Origin: Bugula neritina
Taxonomy: Eukaryota; Bryozoa; Gymnolaemata; Cheilostomatida; Bugulidae
Direction of reading: 5' to 3'
DNA: 60,000 nt
NCBI GenBank assembly: GCA_964035545.1
Contig: OZ037765.1
Coordinates: 31,883,504 to 31,943,503 of the forward strand
The position numbers were made by a program, and so were the translations under genes. Numbering within the stretch: the stretch's first letter is position 1; every line of letters begins with the position of its first letter. Below, one piece after another: positions 1 through 13,100 of the stretch. Below the pieces are notes generated by a model, which ran no database searches, had not been told where the DNA came from, and was given only the letters and a program-made list of their open reading frames with translations.

Positions 1-29
1 CTGCTAATGCACTCATCAAGTTCATTTAC

Positions 30-3000
30 CTGAACAGCAGTGATATCATTTCCTGTCAGCGTCATCACCAGGATTGTGAGAGATGCAGCAAATATTGGTC
101 CTACTTGAGGAATGGCACCCAAAATACTCTGTGCTGTGAGAGATCTTTGAATAACTGATTTCTCTTTAGATCTTACATCTGGAAATATATAACAACTATT
201 ACATTGTGTGATTTTAGTTTAGCACGAATATTTGCTTATGATTGCAACAGTATATGATTGCAACACTTAGTTTGTTTGCTCAACATTACCATATATCTTC
301 TCAGCAAATGGTTTCTCCCAGGCATACATCTTAACCAGTTTCACTGCATTGACAATTTCATTCATCAGCTTTACTCTCTGTTCAGTGAAGGGGATCACTT
401 TAGCTCTGTATTTATAAATCATTCTTGTTACTAGAAACTAAAAAAAGGTAGTAGTTTATTTATTGCAAATAAAAACAGACATCAAAGATCTTTTCAAAAG
501 ACACATGGCAAAACATTAATTTACTGTAGATAAAAAAAACAAAACATTATTATTCAAAAATAATTAAAACTAGACTTTAAAGCTTATATTGTATTCAGTG
601 CTAGATTTAGATTTCTAACAGATATTTTTGAAAGCTAAGTAAATATTGTGAAATCGATTTCACAGTTTTAAAAAGTTGGAAGCAATAAAGTTTGGCTAAT
701 TCAAGTTGCATAAGCTAACAAAAAATTATATGCTTTCTGCTATACTTCACAACAAATTTAATGACATATCTCTTTTTGTTTCAGAAAAAGAATAGTTTCA
801 GTTAAGAATTACACTACCCTGCCTCACCTTGTACAGCGATCAGTTAATATATGCGCTTCAATGTTCAGAATAATTAAATATAGCTATTTGACTAAAAGTA
901 GCATTGTTATATCTACCTGCATAAAGAAAAAGCTGAAAAGTACTGAAAATCCAAATAGACCCCAAGGGCCAAGCAGAAAGACACTGTATACAGCTGCACC
1001 AATAGCTGGGAAATAAGAAAACATGTAAATAGAGCTCCGTATTGCCTCATGTATTCTCTGTCCATCATTTGAGCACATAGTCATTATCTGTAAAATAAAC
1101 TATGCTTTATCATGCATATTAGGACTGTAGGTAGATCTCATTGTTTTATTCAACTTTCATCTATTTAAATTAAATCTACCAATTTAGGTAATTTTGAAAA
1201 TTAGATTCCTGTTAAAGTATAGCAATAAAATTTGAGCTATATGTAATACAATTTATTATCAATACCTACTCTAGCTGTTTCTACTGAAGAGCTTTTCTTT
1301 GAAAGAACCTTCTTCAATATAAAAGCTAGAATTCCACTCCGGGCTCTTATAGCTACAACAACATGCTGTATTACATTTCAAGTGGTTAATTGATATACTG
1401 AAAATGATATGTTAAATTACATCATTGAAATCAATTCTATGTTTGGATACAATGCAAAAATTTAGGCTCTACACAAACCTGCAAAGCATGCATAACTGGT
1501 TTTGAATTATGTAATGCAGTAAAAAACTAATTTATGGTACTGAAAATTTAAAGTATGAATTTACTGGCTGAAATTTTCTAATAAATTTATATTGTACTAA
1601 ATATTTTTTCAAAATATAATGCATTATTCTTTTTATATATTTTATATGATCACCTTGTAGAGTTATAGTTGTGACACCAGCTTGTAGAAATACACTCCGT
1701 CCAATTGAACAAGCCACAAGTAGGAACAGGTATATTATTTGCATTGTGAGGTTTTCTTCTGGAGATTGGATTAGAATTAACAGCTTTTGAAAAATATATG
1801 CCTACAAATAATATTTTATAATTCAAACTTGACTAAAATACCATAAAAAACTCAAAGAGTTGCAGCAGTTGAAGCTGGGCAAATATATGTTAGTAGCTAT
1901 ATAGCCTTTTGAGAGAAAAGCATTGTAACTAAATTAAATACATTTGGTTGCTTCTTTTGATACACTCTACTATTCATACTTGTGCATGACTAAACCCAAG
2001 TCAATATTAGTTAAACGCCCAATAATTTCTTAGACCTTGGCAGAAGTTTTGGTATAACGTGGTGTATGAATCTAAAGATATAATATTATAACAGGTGCAT
2101 GGCATATAGTAAAGTATACGGATGGCTTGTGGGTCCCCGAATTCGGAGTTGGGGACATAACTCCAAACATTAGTCCCTTTTCCCCAACCACTGCACTCAT
2201 TCACTACCAACTCGGGGCTGCTTATAGAACCATTTAAAGTAGCCTATACATTTTAGCAGCTTAATAATGAGATACTTAGCCCAAGACTTTAGCTGAAAGC
2301 CTTAGCTTTAGATCCTAAACATTAACCCTATAAGTAAAATGAAGCTTTGCATTGATACAAGAGTGCTGGGTAAGATAATTAAACTTTGAATATATTATGC
2401 TTCAACTTTCAACTAGATAACTATTTAAACTAGGCTACAGAGTTTTATCCGAATTGAAATTTGAAGATTTATGACTAAAATGAAACTAAATTAATTGACA
2501 TTATTAAATACACACAGCATTGCAAGCTCAGCTCAATGGTTATATTCATAATAAATAGTTACTATATATATCATGTAAATGAACTGTGAACAGCTTACTG
2601 AGCGAATAATAGCCAAGATGTTGAACATCAGACAAAATAAGGCAGCCACAATTAACCTCCCTTTAATGAGACGTAAAAGTACTTTAGTTACTGAGGCTTT
2701 CTCCAGTCCAACTTTTGCAACTTCATTTTTCCACAGCTTTTCAATTCTAGACAGAATCATGCAGCTAATAGATGAACTATAATATGGGTAGTATTTTAAT
2801 ACATACTGCAATATATTCTATTATCTTATTTAGACACATGCAACTAGTTTTCTTCTTATTGAGTTTTCTCCATACCACAGTTTGATGGGTGGTTTACAAT
2901 GCACATAATAATATGTTCATGTGTTATTGTATTTCAAAGAAGTATTAAATTGTGTAATCATTCAATGCTGTGAGTGTTAAGACCTTCTATAAATGTTACT

Positions 3001-5538
3001 TATGCATCATTGAAATTCCTAAAACCCATTGCAGGTTTGACCTAACATTATAACAAGCTTTGTACACAATCTAAGAACATCAAACTATTTCCAACAAAAG
3101 AATAATTCAAATGTTGTTAAATCTAGCATAATCATAATGAACCCAAAGGATCTTTCAATCTTTTTGTATTATGAAATTCCTTTAATCTGTATGGGCAGGT
3201 TCATTGTTTTTATATAATCAAATTTCTATTTTTGGATGAGTAGGTTCATTGAATTTAAGAGCTTTAGAATCACTTGACCTTACATAATCACTTGTTGCCC
3301 ACCTAAGTTGGACCTCAACCGGTCTGATCTTGTTTAGATGCCTTGTTGTATAATAAGGTTGTATAATATAAAAATTTTGGCTGTAGATATTTAGGTCACT
3401 TGCCTACAATGATTCAAACTTATTCTTCATGCTAAAAAACAAATTTTTTGTGTGCTCATTTTGTCATTAATGGTCTACTGCACAAATGGTTTATTTATGA
3501 TGCATTAACAAACTAATTGGCCTCAAAACTACCTATTTTAGATAATGGTCCTTAGTTTTCAGAGCTAAACAGTTTATCTAAAGTAGCAGGTTTTAATATA
3601 AATACATGTCAAGCAAGTTATCTATAATTAATTTTTCTAAGCCTGGGATTACATAGCAAATAGACAATAGAAGCAGAGAAGCAGCTTTTTACCTGCTGTT
3701 TAAATTCAGTTTGAAAAAAAAGTTTTTTTAATCAAATTCTAGACCTTACATAACAATTATTAGCAGATGATAATTAAAAGTAAAAGCAATAGATAGCACC
3801 AGTATCGGTCTGTTTCACTATTAAGTACTGCCCTAATTTTATTTTGCACATTAGTCCTTCATAGTCTAGTTTCCCTACATCTTATGATCTGGTGATATTT
3901 TAGCCTGAGATCAAACCGAGTTTGAGCTAAACAGATCAGCGGGCTCAGAATCAAGTTTAGAATGGTTTCATGTATCAGATGAACTCAGATATGGAACTGA
4001 AATTGCTACATGAAAAATGAAGACTAAACTTTCAATACACTTAAAGTTGGACTTTGCACAGCGAAATTTATCTTTTTTGGTTTACCTATTTGTATATGTT
4101 GTGTGAATCCTGTGAACTTCAATTTTTAAACTATATAAGAGAGGCATTAAAACAATTCACACATTTAGTCCTATGTTATGTAACCTAGGTTATATAGAGT
4201 AATGAGAAGACAACTAACACTTGACAATTATATTCTGCTGAGTCATGCCATGAGATGTCATACAGATCTTCTTGTCTCACTCCTCTCCTGTAAGCCTGGT
4301 ATAAAATACTGTTCTGCCAAAATCCAGTAAGAAAGCTAAGCATTCCGGCATGTTCCAGTGGTATGGTTTTAGATTCTCTGCAAAGTAAAACAAAATGGTA
4401 GAATTGATAGCTTGGCTCTAATAACCAGTTAAAATAAATTGCTATTTAAAAGTAAATTAAAACATAGAAAAAGAATGATCATTAAAGTCAGACTTTTATT
4501 ATAATATGTATTAATTGACTAAAGGCTTTTCAACAAATAACACTTTTTGCATCAATTACTTTCGAATCAAATGATGTAACGTGCCACCATGAGTATCATG
4601 GAACGAGGTGGTGATATAAACAAGTGTGCCAATTATATTAATTCCAAACTCTCACTTTAGTTTACACAAAGTCATCTAAAAATGTTTTGTTTATCATGAC
4701 AAAATAAAACAAGTTATTCGTCAAGTCATTTTCAATAAACATTTTTGACCATGCTGTGACTTTGTTTATGACACCTTATAGATACATATTCTACTGCCTG
4801 ATAAACAAATTTAATTTTAAAATGAAACAAATTTTCAAACAGATAAATAGATCAATCAAATGTCATTAAAATTTTCTGTAATTTGGAATAATAGGAATTC
4901 AATTTAGGCAAAGAAATATTTTGAATGTTGAATAAAACTGCATAAGTTTAATTATATAAGCATTATATATGCAATCATAATATAAATTTTGAAAAAAATA
5001 ATGGAAGCAAGCCTGTATAGGAACCTGTATTCTCTTTTCAAGTACAGAATATCACATTGAATACACTCAAACCAAAGTATAGCAGTTAAATAGAACATCA
5101 ATCTTGCTAATCATGATTAATCACAGTAATTAGTAGAATATTGAACACAAGTAAATGGTTGCTATACTGCATGCTGCATAGGTAGCTTGTATATATAAGA
5201 AGCATGTGTACACATGAGAGAGACAGTGTTGGGGTGTGTTGAAATCATTAAAGTCAAAGTAGGATATCATTTAACAAATTAGAATTAAGTAAAACCATTT
5301 CCACTATTAGGGTAGCTGGTGGCATTTTTTAGATCGAAATCTGTTCTTACTTTGGTCTTCTCCTGAAAGGTATGAGATGTCTCCATCCTTTATATTCTTT
5401 ATCCTTCTCTGTAGGAACATATTCTTCTGAATTTAGAAATGTATTTGGTTCTTCCTCAGAATTTGATGATTCGGAAGTTGCTTTATTATGTTCTTCTTTG
5501 GAGTTGGATGAATCAGATATCTCCTTGAGGTCTTTCAT
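30..5538 (-). CDS. ABCC5: ABCC-family transporter, MRP5/ABCC5-like, 5' part (partial)
   Basis: ATP-driven membrane efflux pump of ABC subfamily C; the window holds the N-terminal tail and most of the first transmembrane domain. Exons in transcript order: 5351-5538, 4219-4377, 2599-2746, 1654-1801, 1270-1352, 917-1087, 290-437, 30-178. Phases join without a stop (1194 nt, 398 codons). The start at 5538 follows an in-frame TAA two codons upstream. The acidic, Ser-rich N-tail is followed by a PLEHAGMLSFLTGFW segment, then IEKLWKNEV, CSNDGQRIHEA, LGPWGLFG and VKMYAWEKPFAEK, in the order and wording typical of ABCC5/11/12-type proteins. There is no TMD0. Nucleotide-binding domains and the second membrane half lie beyond the left edge. 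Exon 2 uses donor GTTAGT and exon 5 uses donor GTAGGT, chosen by phase. Orthology to ABCC5 rather than ABCC11/12 is inferred. Confidence 0.85.
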
Positions 5539-8007
5539 AACTTACAGCTGATTCTTGTGAAAATAGTTTATAACTAATCAGCTAAGGAATTTCATGATGG
5601 TGGTATCTCTATGGCTTGCTTAGTTCTTATCACCCACAAAATGCTAGAGATATTAACTGTGAATTGTTAAAGAAAAAAGCCATTAATTGAACTTATTTAT
5701 GTGGTTTGTTGCAAATAGGCTAGAAATCAACAGCCAGCTGTCCATATGTGTTGTATATTATAGACAGTAGACTACTGATGTAAATTTAGCGCTTCACTCA
5801 ACTTCTCAGCAATCCAAAAGCAAATGCAAATACAAGGGCCAAGTATGGCAACTTTGGAAATCAAATGGCAAATACAAATGGCAAATGGCAAACACAAATA
5901 GCAAGTGGCAAATACAGATGGCAAATGGTATACAAAAAATATATGTGTCTTGTGAATAAGATTTCAAACTTTATACAAGTATTGTTATTAAATACAAATA
6001 TTTTTTCAGAGCCTGTGCATGATCCCAAGAAACTACACTCTTAAATATTTAGCCAACAAGTAAGTAAATAAATGTTAATAAATACCTTCTTACTGCTTGC
6101 AGTTCAACTCCTGAATGTTAGCTAATGTTTTCACCTCTAAAACCAAAGATTTGTACTATTTAAGAATACAAGCTTATTTTCTAGATATGCCAGACGCAAG
6201 CATGACTCCTGTCACGGGTATGAGATTATATAGTAATTTAGTGACAGGTGAAAATATATAATTAATTGTGATACTTAATGGGTAATATGTAGTTTAGCCT
6301 ATAATGAAGTTTATGCATGCATGATTAGTTATTTAAAAAGCTTCTTCAGCCTGTCTTGATTTATGCATTTCAGGCATTTGACTGTATTATAGCAACTGGT
6401 GTGAGGTGTGTGTCTGTGCCGGTGATGTCACACATTATTGCTAGTAAAAATATGCACGATCTACACTGGCATGACCTACCTAAACATGATTCACATTGAC
6501 ATAATGATCTACATACAATGACATAATATATAACACCTGCAATGATAAATTCAAAATATACATACATATTTTCTTTATAATAAAATGAATATACTCACTC
6601 GTTCCAATAGAAATCTAAAAACTTTTGTACTGCAACTGTGACTTGTTGCATTTTGTTGTTATTCTAATGAGCACCTTTTAAACTAGTTGCGGTGAAAAAA
6701 CTACTCAGTGCACGTATTCAGAATTGGCTAGATTGTTATCGACGTGTCTAATGACTCAGTTCAAAAGAGGTAAAGGACATTGAAAAAGAAATTTGATCAC
6801 ACAAATACTGATATTAAATCATAGAGTGTGAGAATATAACTATAGTACAAACCTTCAATGCTTGAATAACCCTAAGAGTAAAAGTAGCAAAGTAGAATCA
6901 ATGTCTTCAGTATGTAGCACATAGGCCATTACATAACTAATGTCATTCACAAAGTGTCATGATTACCATAAGAACTGTAAGCATAACAACTAAACCCAAT
7001 ACATGCTGTTCTCTCATACTGCTTATATGCCTTATCGTATTGAGTTCTGAAAAACTCCATCTGAGCAGCAGCTGTAAACAATATACAAACTCTTTGCCCA
7101 TAAAGCTCTCGTAATATCATGTATATGTTCTGCAGCTATAGAACATAACTCAATCTCAGGCTTTCATATATGCAGCAATGATTCAGCCCATTAAGCCTCA
7201 AAATATATGTTGGAGAACTATTAAGTGTTTAGGATGATGGCTCTAAAACTTACTTTCATTTTTGAATGTGATTAATCAGTCTATAGCTAGTTTGAAATGC
7301 TTATATGCCTGATGGCATATTTGCAGGGTATTGGGATAAGTTACAGCAGACTACCTAAACTTATAACTGAAGTTGTCTGCCCCAGTATGGTATCAGCTTC
7401 TAAAAGCTTTTACTAAAGTTATTAAATTTTTTTTGAGACCAACAATTTGTCACGAGCCAGTAACAATCAAAGTCTATTTTATGACTTTAAGAGTTGAGCC
7501 TTTTAATATTAGTTTAAAATCTTTACTGCTTCTTTTAGTTTTTCATTAAGAAATAAATTGTATTATTGATTTGCAGTTTACATCAGATGATGAATAAAGT
7601 TGCCATTTCTTGTTGATATATAAATTATTTTTATTCAAAAAAAACTGCCAGTCGCTAGTTATTATGCAATAATATGTTTAAAGCATTTGAAGTTGCTTGT
7701 GGCAAACCTGTTAATTATTTATAAGTATATCCTATAGAATAAATAAATTTGAATAAAGTAGGTTAGCTGGCAATAATTTTTTCTAAAACAGTTTATCAAA
7801 TACTTTTCAGCTCATAATTTATAATGACAGTAAGCTATCCAATAATTTTAATGACTATGAATCATTTTTATTATTATTAATTAGTTTTACATTTAGGGCT
7901 CATTTTGAATATATATTATTCATCAACAAATTTCTTTTTGCTATTTATTGGAAAAATAACTTTTTTCAAAGGCAAAACTCTAAAGTTGATAAAAAAAATT
8001 AACTTTC
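5539..8007. other. Intergenic, no supported gene
   Basis: AT-rich sequence between the ABCC-like gene and the amine oxidase 3' end. It should hold the ABCC promoter and 5'UTR, but I could not place them. There is a short run of degenerate 'gcaaatggcaaa' words at about 5860-5935. A possible poly(A) signal for the amine oxidase (AATAAA on the minus strand, 7944-7949) lies about 60 bp past its stop codon. Confidence 0.6.
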
Positions 8008-10144
8008 TTAACTCTCAGGAAACTCATTTTCAAGGTTGACACTTGTACAGAACTGTTGGAGACCAAAATGGTTGACTAGTATTCTTTCTGAAGATATCAG
8101 AGAACTTTCTGACCATCCGTAGAAAGAACCATCTGTTTTGGTAGAAGAAAAGAAAACATCTCCTGCAATATAGATGTGAGCTTCAGGGAATGGTTTCAGC
8201 ATCTTGAACTGTAGCTGATACGCATCAACTCCGATTTGTGAAATGCTGCCAGCTGATATGGAACTCTGGTCCCAGATTTTAACAGCAGCACTAACTGGAC
8301 TTGGTATATTCTTTAAAGCTAAAAAGTATGATTTATATAAAAGTAAACATAGAAACAACGATATAAGTATACCATGGTCTGTAAGGGTTTAACACTAAAT
8401 TGGATAATTTCAAAGTCTCAAAGGCTAGAAAAACAACATTGTTATCAAAGTAACTCAACCGACATATAATAGAAATACAGTTAAAGTAGAAAAAGTTATA
8501 ATTTCTTTTCACACAATATCTAAGATAAAGTATTTAATAATGAAAACTTGTTAGTATGCTTAAGGAGTAATAGATACCAGAAATTTTGCTTTCTTTACTT
8601 ATTATATAAACTCACAGAACACTCTGCACAGCTGATCTTGTACGTAGTCCACCAACTTTTGACTGGGCAGATACTCAGCAGCAACTTCTCCAGCAGAAGG
8701 TTTAAACCTTTCATATTTAGACTGATTCAGTCCCTTGAATACTTCAGCATATCTGAATGTAAAGGCAGCCATGAGTGTAGAATATCCGTTCCTCTTTGCT
8801 TCTGGCCCGAGAGCTGTAACTGACGAAATGGGTAAATCGGTGTAAATTCGTCCTGACGCCAAACCAGCCTTTTCCCACCACGCTTCCTTGTAGGTTAAAA
8901 AAACTTTAGCCGCTTGTAATGTTGAAATATTTGAAAAGAGCTGTTGAAACTGTACACTTCTACGACATGGACTTCTCCATGAAATCATATCAATTCCTCT
9001 CTTATTGCAGGCCAGAATCAGTTTTCTTCCATCAAATGGAGTTTCAGAGGGAGTTGTCATGACATCAAATGAATTCTCATTTTCAATAATTTCCACTACC
9101 TTTGAGCCAGTTATTAAACTCACATTACTCAACGATCCAATTTTCAAAACCAACTGTTTTATGACGCTTGTCATTCCTCCATTTACGTAATGAATTCCAT
9201 CTAATGGGTTTGAGCTGTCTACCACTCCATATTGCTTAATGTAGGATGTGACATCAGCCACTGTGGTTGACAGTGAGTGAAGGGCAATACCTTTGCATAA
9301 GAGGCCCACATTAGGTGCATGCGAGAAGTACTGTTGAAGATTCATATCTGTGGCTTTTTGGCCAGTTTCTCCAACAGTTCCTTCAAATATGTTTCCATTT
9401 TCAGGTACATTGACAAGATAATTATAGTTAGCTGGCTTCAAATATGGCAGGTCTTCCTCATTTAACTGGTAAAGTTTCTTGTAATCATCAATACATCGAA
9501 TTGTAGTATTCAGGTAATATGCTAAGATGTTACTGTCTAGCTCTACAGTGTCATCATTCTGCTTGTCAATACTCAAGTCTAAGCTTCTGATTAGCTGATG
9601 CAACGTTCTATGACGCAAGGGAAATAACCTGAATTACGCAATAACAATGATTATTCATAATAGCCTTTTAGAATAGCAATAGCAACAGCATCAGAAATAT
9701 AATGCATATCTGGTGACAGTATAGTTTAATAGACACGTGGCTATGAATTTTGTATACGTTTCTGTTAATTTTGTTGCCATGTTACAAAGTAGAATCATTG
9801 CATCGGCAAATAAACTGCTTGTTGTTTTAAGATTTTCTAGCATAACTTTTTTTTCTTTGTTTTAAACGGATTTTTATATCTGATTCTTAAAAATAAAGGT
9901 TTGTTTATATACATTAAACTATCAACACCTTTTTTTTAATTTTTGCTTCACTGAAAAGTCTCAAAACTTACCTCATTGCACCAAGATCTGCCACGTAACC
10001 TCCCGGCATCTTACAGCTCAGGTATCTGCCTCCAAACCTTTCATCAGCTTCAAGTACCAAAACTTTGAGGGTGGTAGCCGTACCCAGCCTCCACGCAGTG
10101 TATAAACCACTTATTCCTCCGCCAACAATTATCACATCATACAT
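8008..10144 (-). CDS. FAD-dependent amine oxidase (monoamine / L-amino-acid oxidase family)
   Basis: Flavoenzyme predicted to oxidise an amine or amino acid with H2O2 release; the substrate is not deducible. Three exons: 9972-10144, 8616-9607, 8008-8318, giving 1476 nt and 491 aa. The start is supported by an in-frame TAA four codons upstream. Residues 4-20 carry the Rossmann dinucleotide motif VIIVGGGISGLYTAWRL. E32 sits where the ribose-binding acid is expected and GGR is at 38-40. The C-terminus has the second FAD-contact block, IYIAGD (about 437-442) and FYGW (454-457), as in this family. Length is normal for the family. No signal peptide is visible because the FAD motif begins at residue 4, so a cytosolic location is inferred; secreted LAAOs would have a leader. 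Donors are GTAAGT and GTGAGT; acceptors are TAG. A candidate poly(A) signal is at 7944-7949. Confidence 0.87.
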
Positions 10145-13100
10145 TGCGTCTCTTTAGGTAGTACCCAGCTTCTCTTCGGTTTGTGTACCCTGAGTGTGTG
10201 CGGGAATATTAAGCAGATTTACAAGTTTCCGGAATATTCTGACGTCTATTAATCATTATTAACCTTAATCTTTTAACTATCCCGCACTTACTGTTAAAAA
10301 CAAAAACAGGTCTATAGGCTACTTTACTCCATAGTCTATCAGTCAGCTAAATACTAAGGAGTAGCTAGTGAAAAAAATCAAAGATGAAAAATAAATTAGG
10401 TAAAATTTTCAAGCCAGGCCTCCAAAATAAACGCCTTTAAAAATACCCTTAAACTTGCATAAACATGCTATCTGTAATAATATGCTAAACTTGATAGTTA
10501 GGTTCAGAAGTCTATAATAGTTTGCTTATTGAAATTTGCTATTCAGCCTTGAACTGAACTTCCAAGTCTGCAATTATTTGATATAGGCATTATCTTGAAT
10601 AGAGGTCTAGGTGACGTATAGCTTTCTTTTGTAATAATTGATCAGTGAAGCATATAACATTGGTGTAAACACTGAACTGAAACTAGATTATAGTTCAATG
10701 GGTGTAAATAGTTTCGGTTTCAACCATGTTTTTCAAGTCACCAAACTCAAGTGGCATGCATCTAGACATACATATAAATGTAATATATTTTATATATATA
10801 TATTTAAGCCACGATGATGCCAGTTGCTGTTATTGTTACCTACCTTGACTCAATCACCAACAATCTTGTGCTAATGCTGAATTAAAAAAGCAAAATTTTC
10901 AATTTTGGCAGATGTTATAGCGATATCTGTGTCTATTTTCTTAAATAAAAATGTCTGGCTATTTCCTTTAAAAGATAGGTAAAAGTAAATTTGGAAATTC
11001 TGAATAAGTAAATAAAGAACAAGCTTCTCTAGTTGAAGATTTTTAGCCCTGACTGCCTGGTTTGTTCATATTTCTGTCTGTCCCACTGCAAAGTTATTCG
11101 CATGCAAATTATTATTTAATTCAGGTAAATTAGCCGAGTTTAATATATTGAACAACTGAAAAGAAGGGGCCTATCAAATCTCAACTCACCCAGCTTAGAT
11201 GTAATTTGACCAATTACCTTGAAAATCTAGCGAAGCGGATCAATCCTGAACTGGACTTTGTAAGCAGAGAGTAAAAAGAGGCGTGGCTTATGTTTAGTTA
11301 AATATTATTATGTTTAGTGTGCAGCTGCTTTAAGTTACAGTTTTATATTCCCTTGTAGTGACATAACAATTAATGTTCAGCAGACACGCAAGCACATAGG
11401 CAGACTGACTGATGCATATAAGCACACACGCACTGGTTCTATCGAATTCCTTAGCCTATTGGGGTTATCTGCATAATTAACTGTCCTTCAATATTTAGAG
11501 TTGTTTTCAATGAGCTGCAATGATTTTCAATCGAATCTTGGATGGTTTTATCCCAGATAGATGCTTCCCTGTTGGATGCTAGGCTAAATTTCCCACTTGG
11601 ACGCTTCCCAGTTAGACGCTGTTTTTATTTTGGTGCCATATATAGTAATATACCTATATATATACTCATATAACTGTTGCATTGATTGCTAAATAGCTAA
11701 AATGTAAATAGATACAATAGCTAACATGAATTATCTGGAATAGTATCCTAATTTCTATAGATTTGTGTAAGACAAAAAAACAGTAACATATTAATAATAA
11801 ACATTATTATTAATTAATGAATACTCATTAACAAAATATCTGTTCATGCAAACAAGAAGCAAAAAATATGTAAAATTAATATTATGTTAATGCAAATCAA
11901 AGAAGTTTATTTATGTGCTCAATACATGCTTTATTTATATATACATATATATTTAAATAATATTCAAATAAATTGCACATAAAATATATATCGTACCAAT
12001 ATAAATTAATAACGTTTAACTGGGAAGCGTCTATCTGGGATGACACCTCTTAGATAAAGCTACCATTAAACTCTCTGTAGAGAATAAGAAAATAGTCAGA
12101 CACATCCAAGTGAATGAAAATTAGAAAATAGTTTGAGTTTGTAGATGGATGAACAAAATCTGTTCGAAGTGCCACAATTGCTGCTTACTTCTACAATTTA
12201 TATACAAAAGCTAGATGTTGTCATAGTGAAGAGGTCACTCTGTGTAATTGACCTACTATGAGAAACTATTTATATAAGCTATAACTATGGGCAATAATGG
12301 AGAAGCTAAACTATTGACATTCTTAAATAAGTTTTTGTTATGCTGCCAACAGAATAAGTAATTAACAATTCATTTTTAATTAGAAAATCAAATTAAGGTT
12401 ACCTTGTAGGTTAAGTGTTAATTAGTGTTGATATATGTATTGTAGATTAAGCTTTTAGAGCTCTGTAAATATACAAGGTTTTAGCTGTAGTGCATTAGTA
12501 AAAATGCTTGTTTTTTGTAGCAAAAAGCCATGTAGGCTATAATAATTTTAGAAAAGCATAAGAATTATAGCTTACTGGGTTAGGTTGCTAGCCGAGTTTA
12601 CTAATACTAATAGTGTATATACGTCACTATATATATATTAAGGTTAGTATAGTTTAAAAAATTAAGCTGTTGTCACTCATCCCAAAACTTGAAAGTTCTG
12701 CTAAACTAGAAAAATTCATATAACAAGCATTTACTAATCATAAGCTAATCATAAAAAATTATACGCTAACTTAGTTTTTCATTGTTTACAAGATAACATA
12801 ACTCCAAGTTACTAATTGTACGTGTGCATCTTTAGTATAGGCTTGAGAAGGGTGGCCATGCTGATTTTTAAACAACAAAACCAAGTATTACTACTGGTAA
12901 CTTTTGAAACTGCTGAAAAAAATCATTTTAAATTGGAGAAAAGTGTATTATGTAATCATTTTCATGAGATGTCAATCATTTTCATGGTATGGCTGCATTT
13001 GCTAGCATGTCTGCATGGTATTATATGTAAGCATAAATATAAAGGATAATAGATTAGATCTATACATACTACATCATTCTGATTTCTTTAAGTTTGTCAT

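Noticed and set aside
6600-6653. Minus-strand ATG frame MQQVTVAVQKFLDFYWNE ending at GTGAGT
   Set aside because: It looks like a first exon, but no downstream acceptor gives an open join to ABCC exon 1, which has its own in-frame upstream stop. Left as unexplained.
8548-9190. + strand frames opposite the amine oxidase
   Set aside because: They are antisense shadows of exon 2, with no splice or family support.
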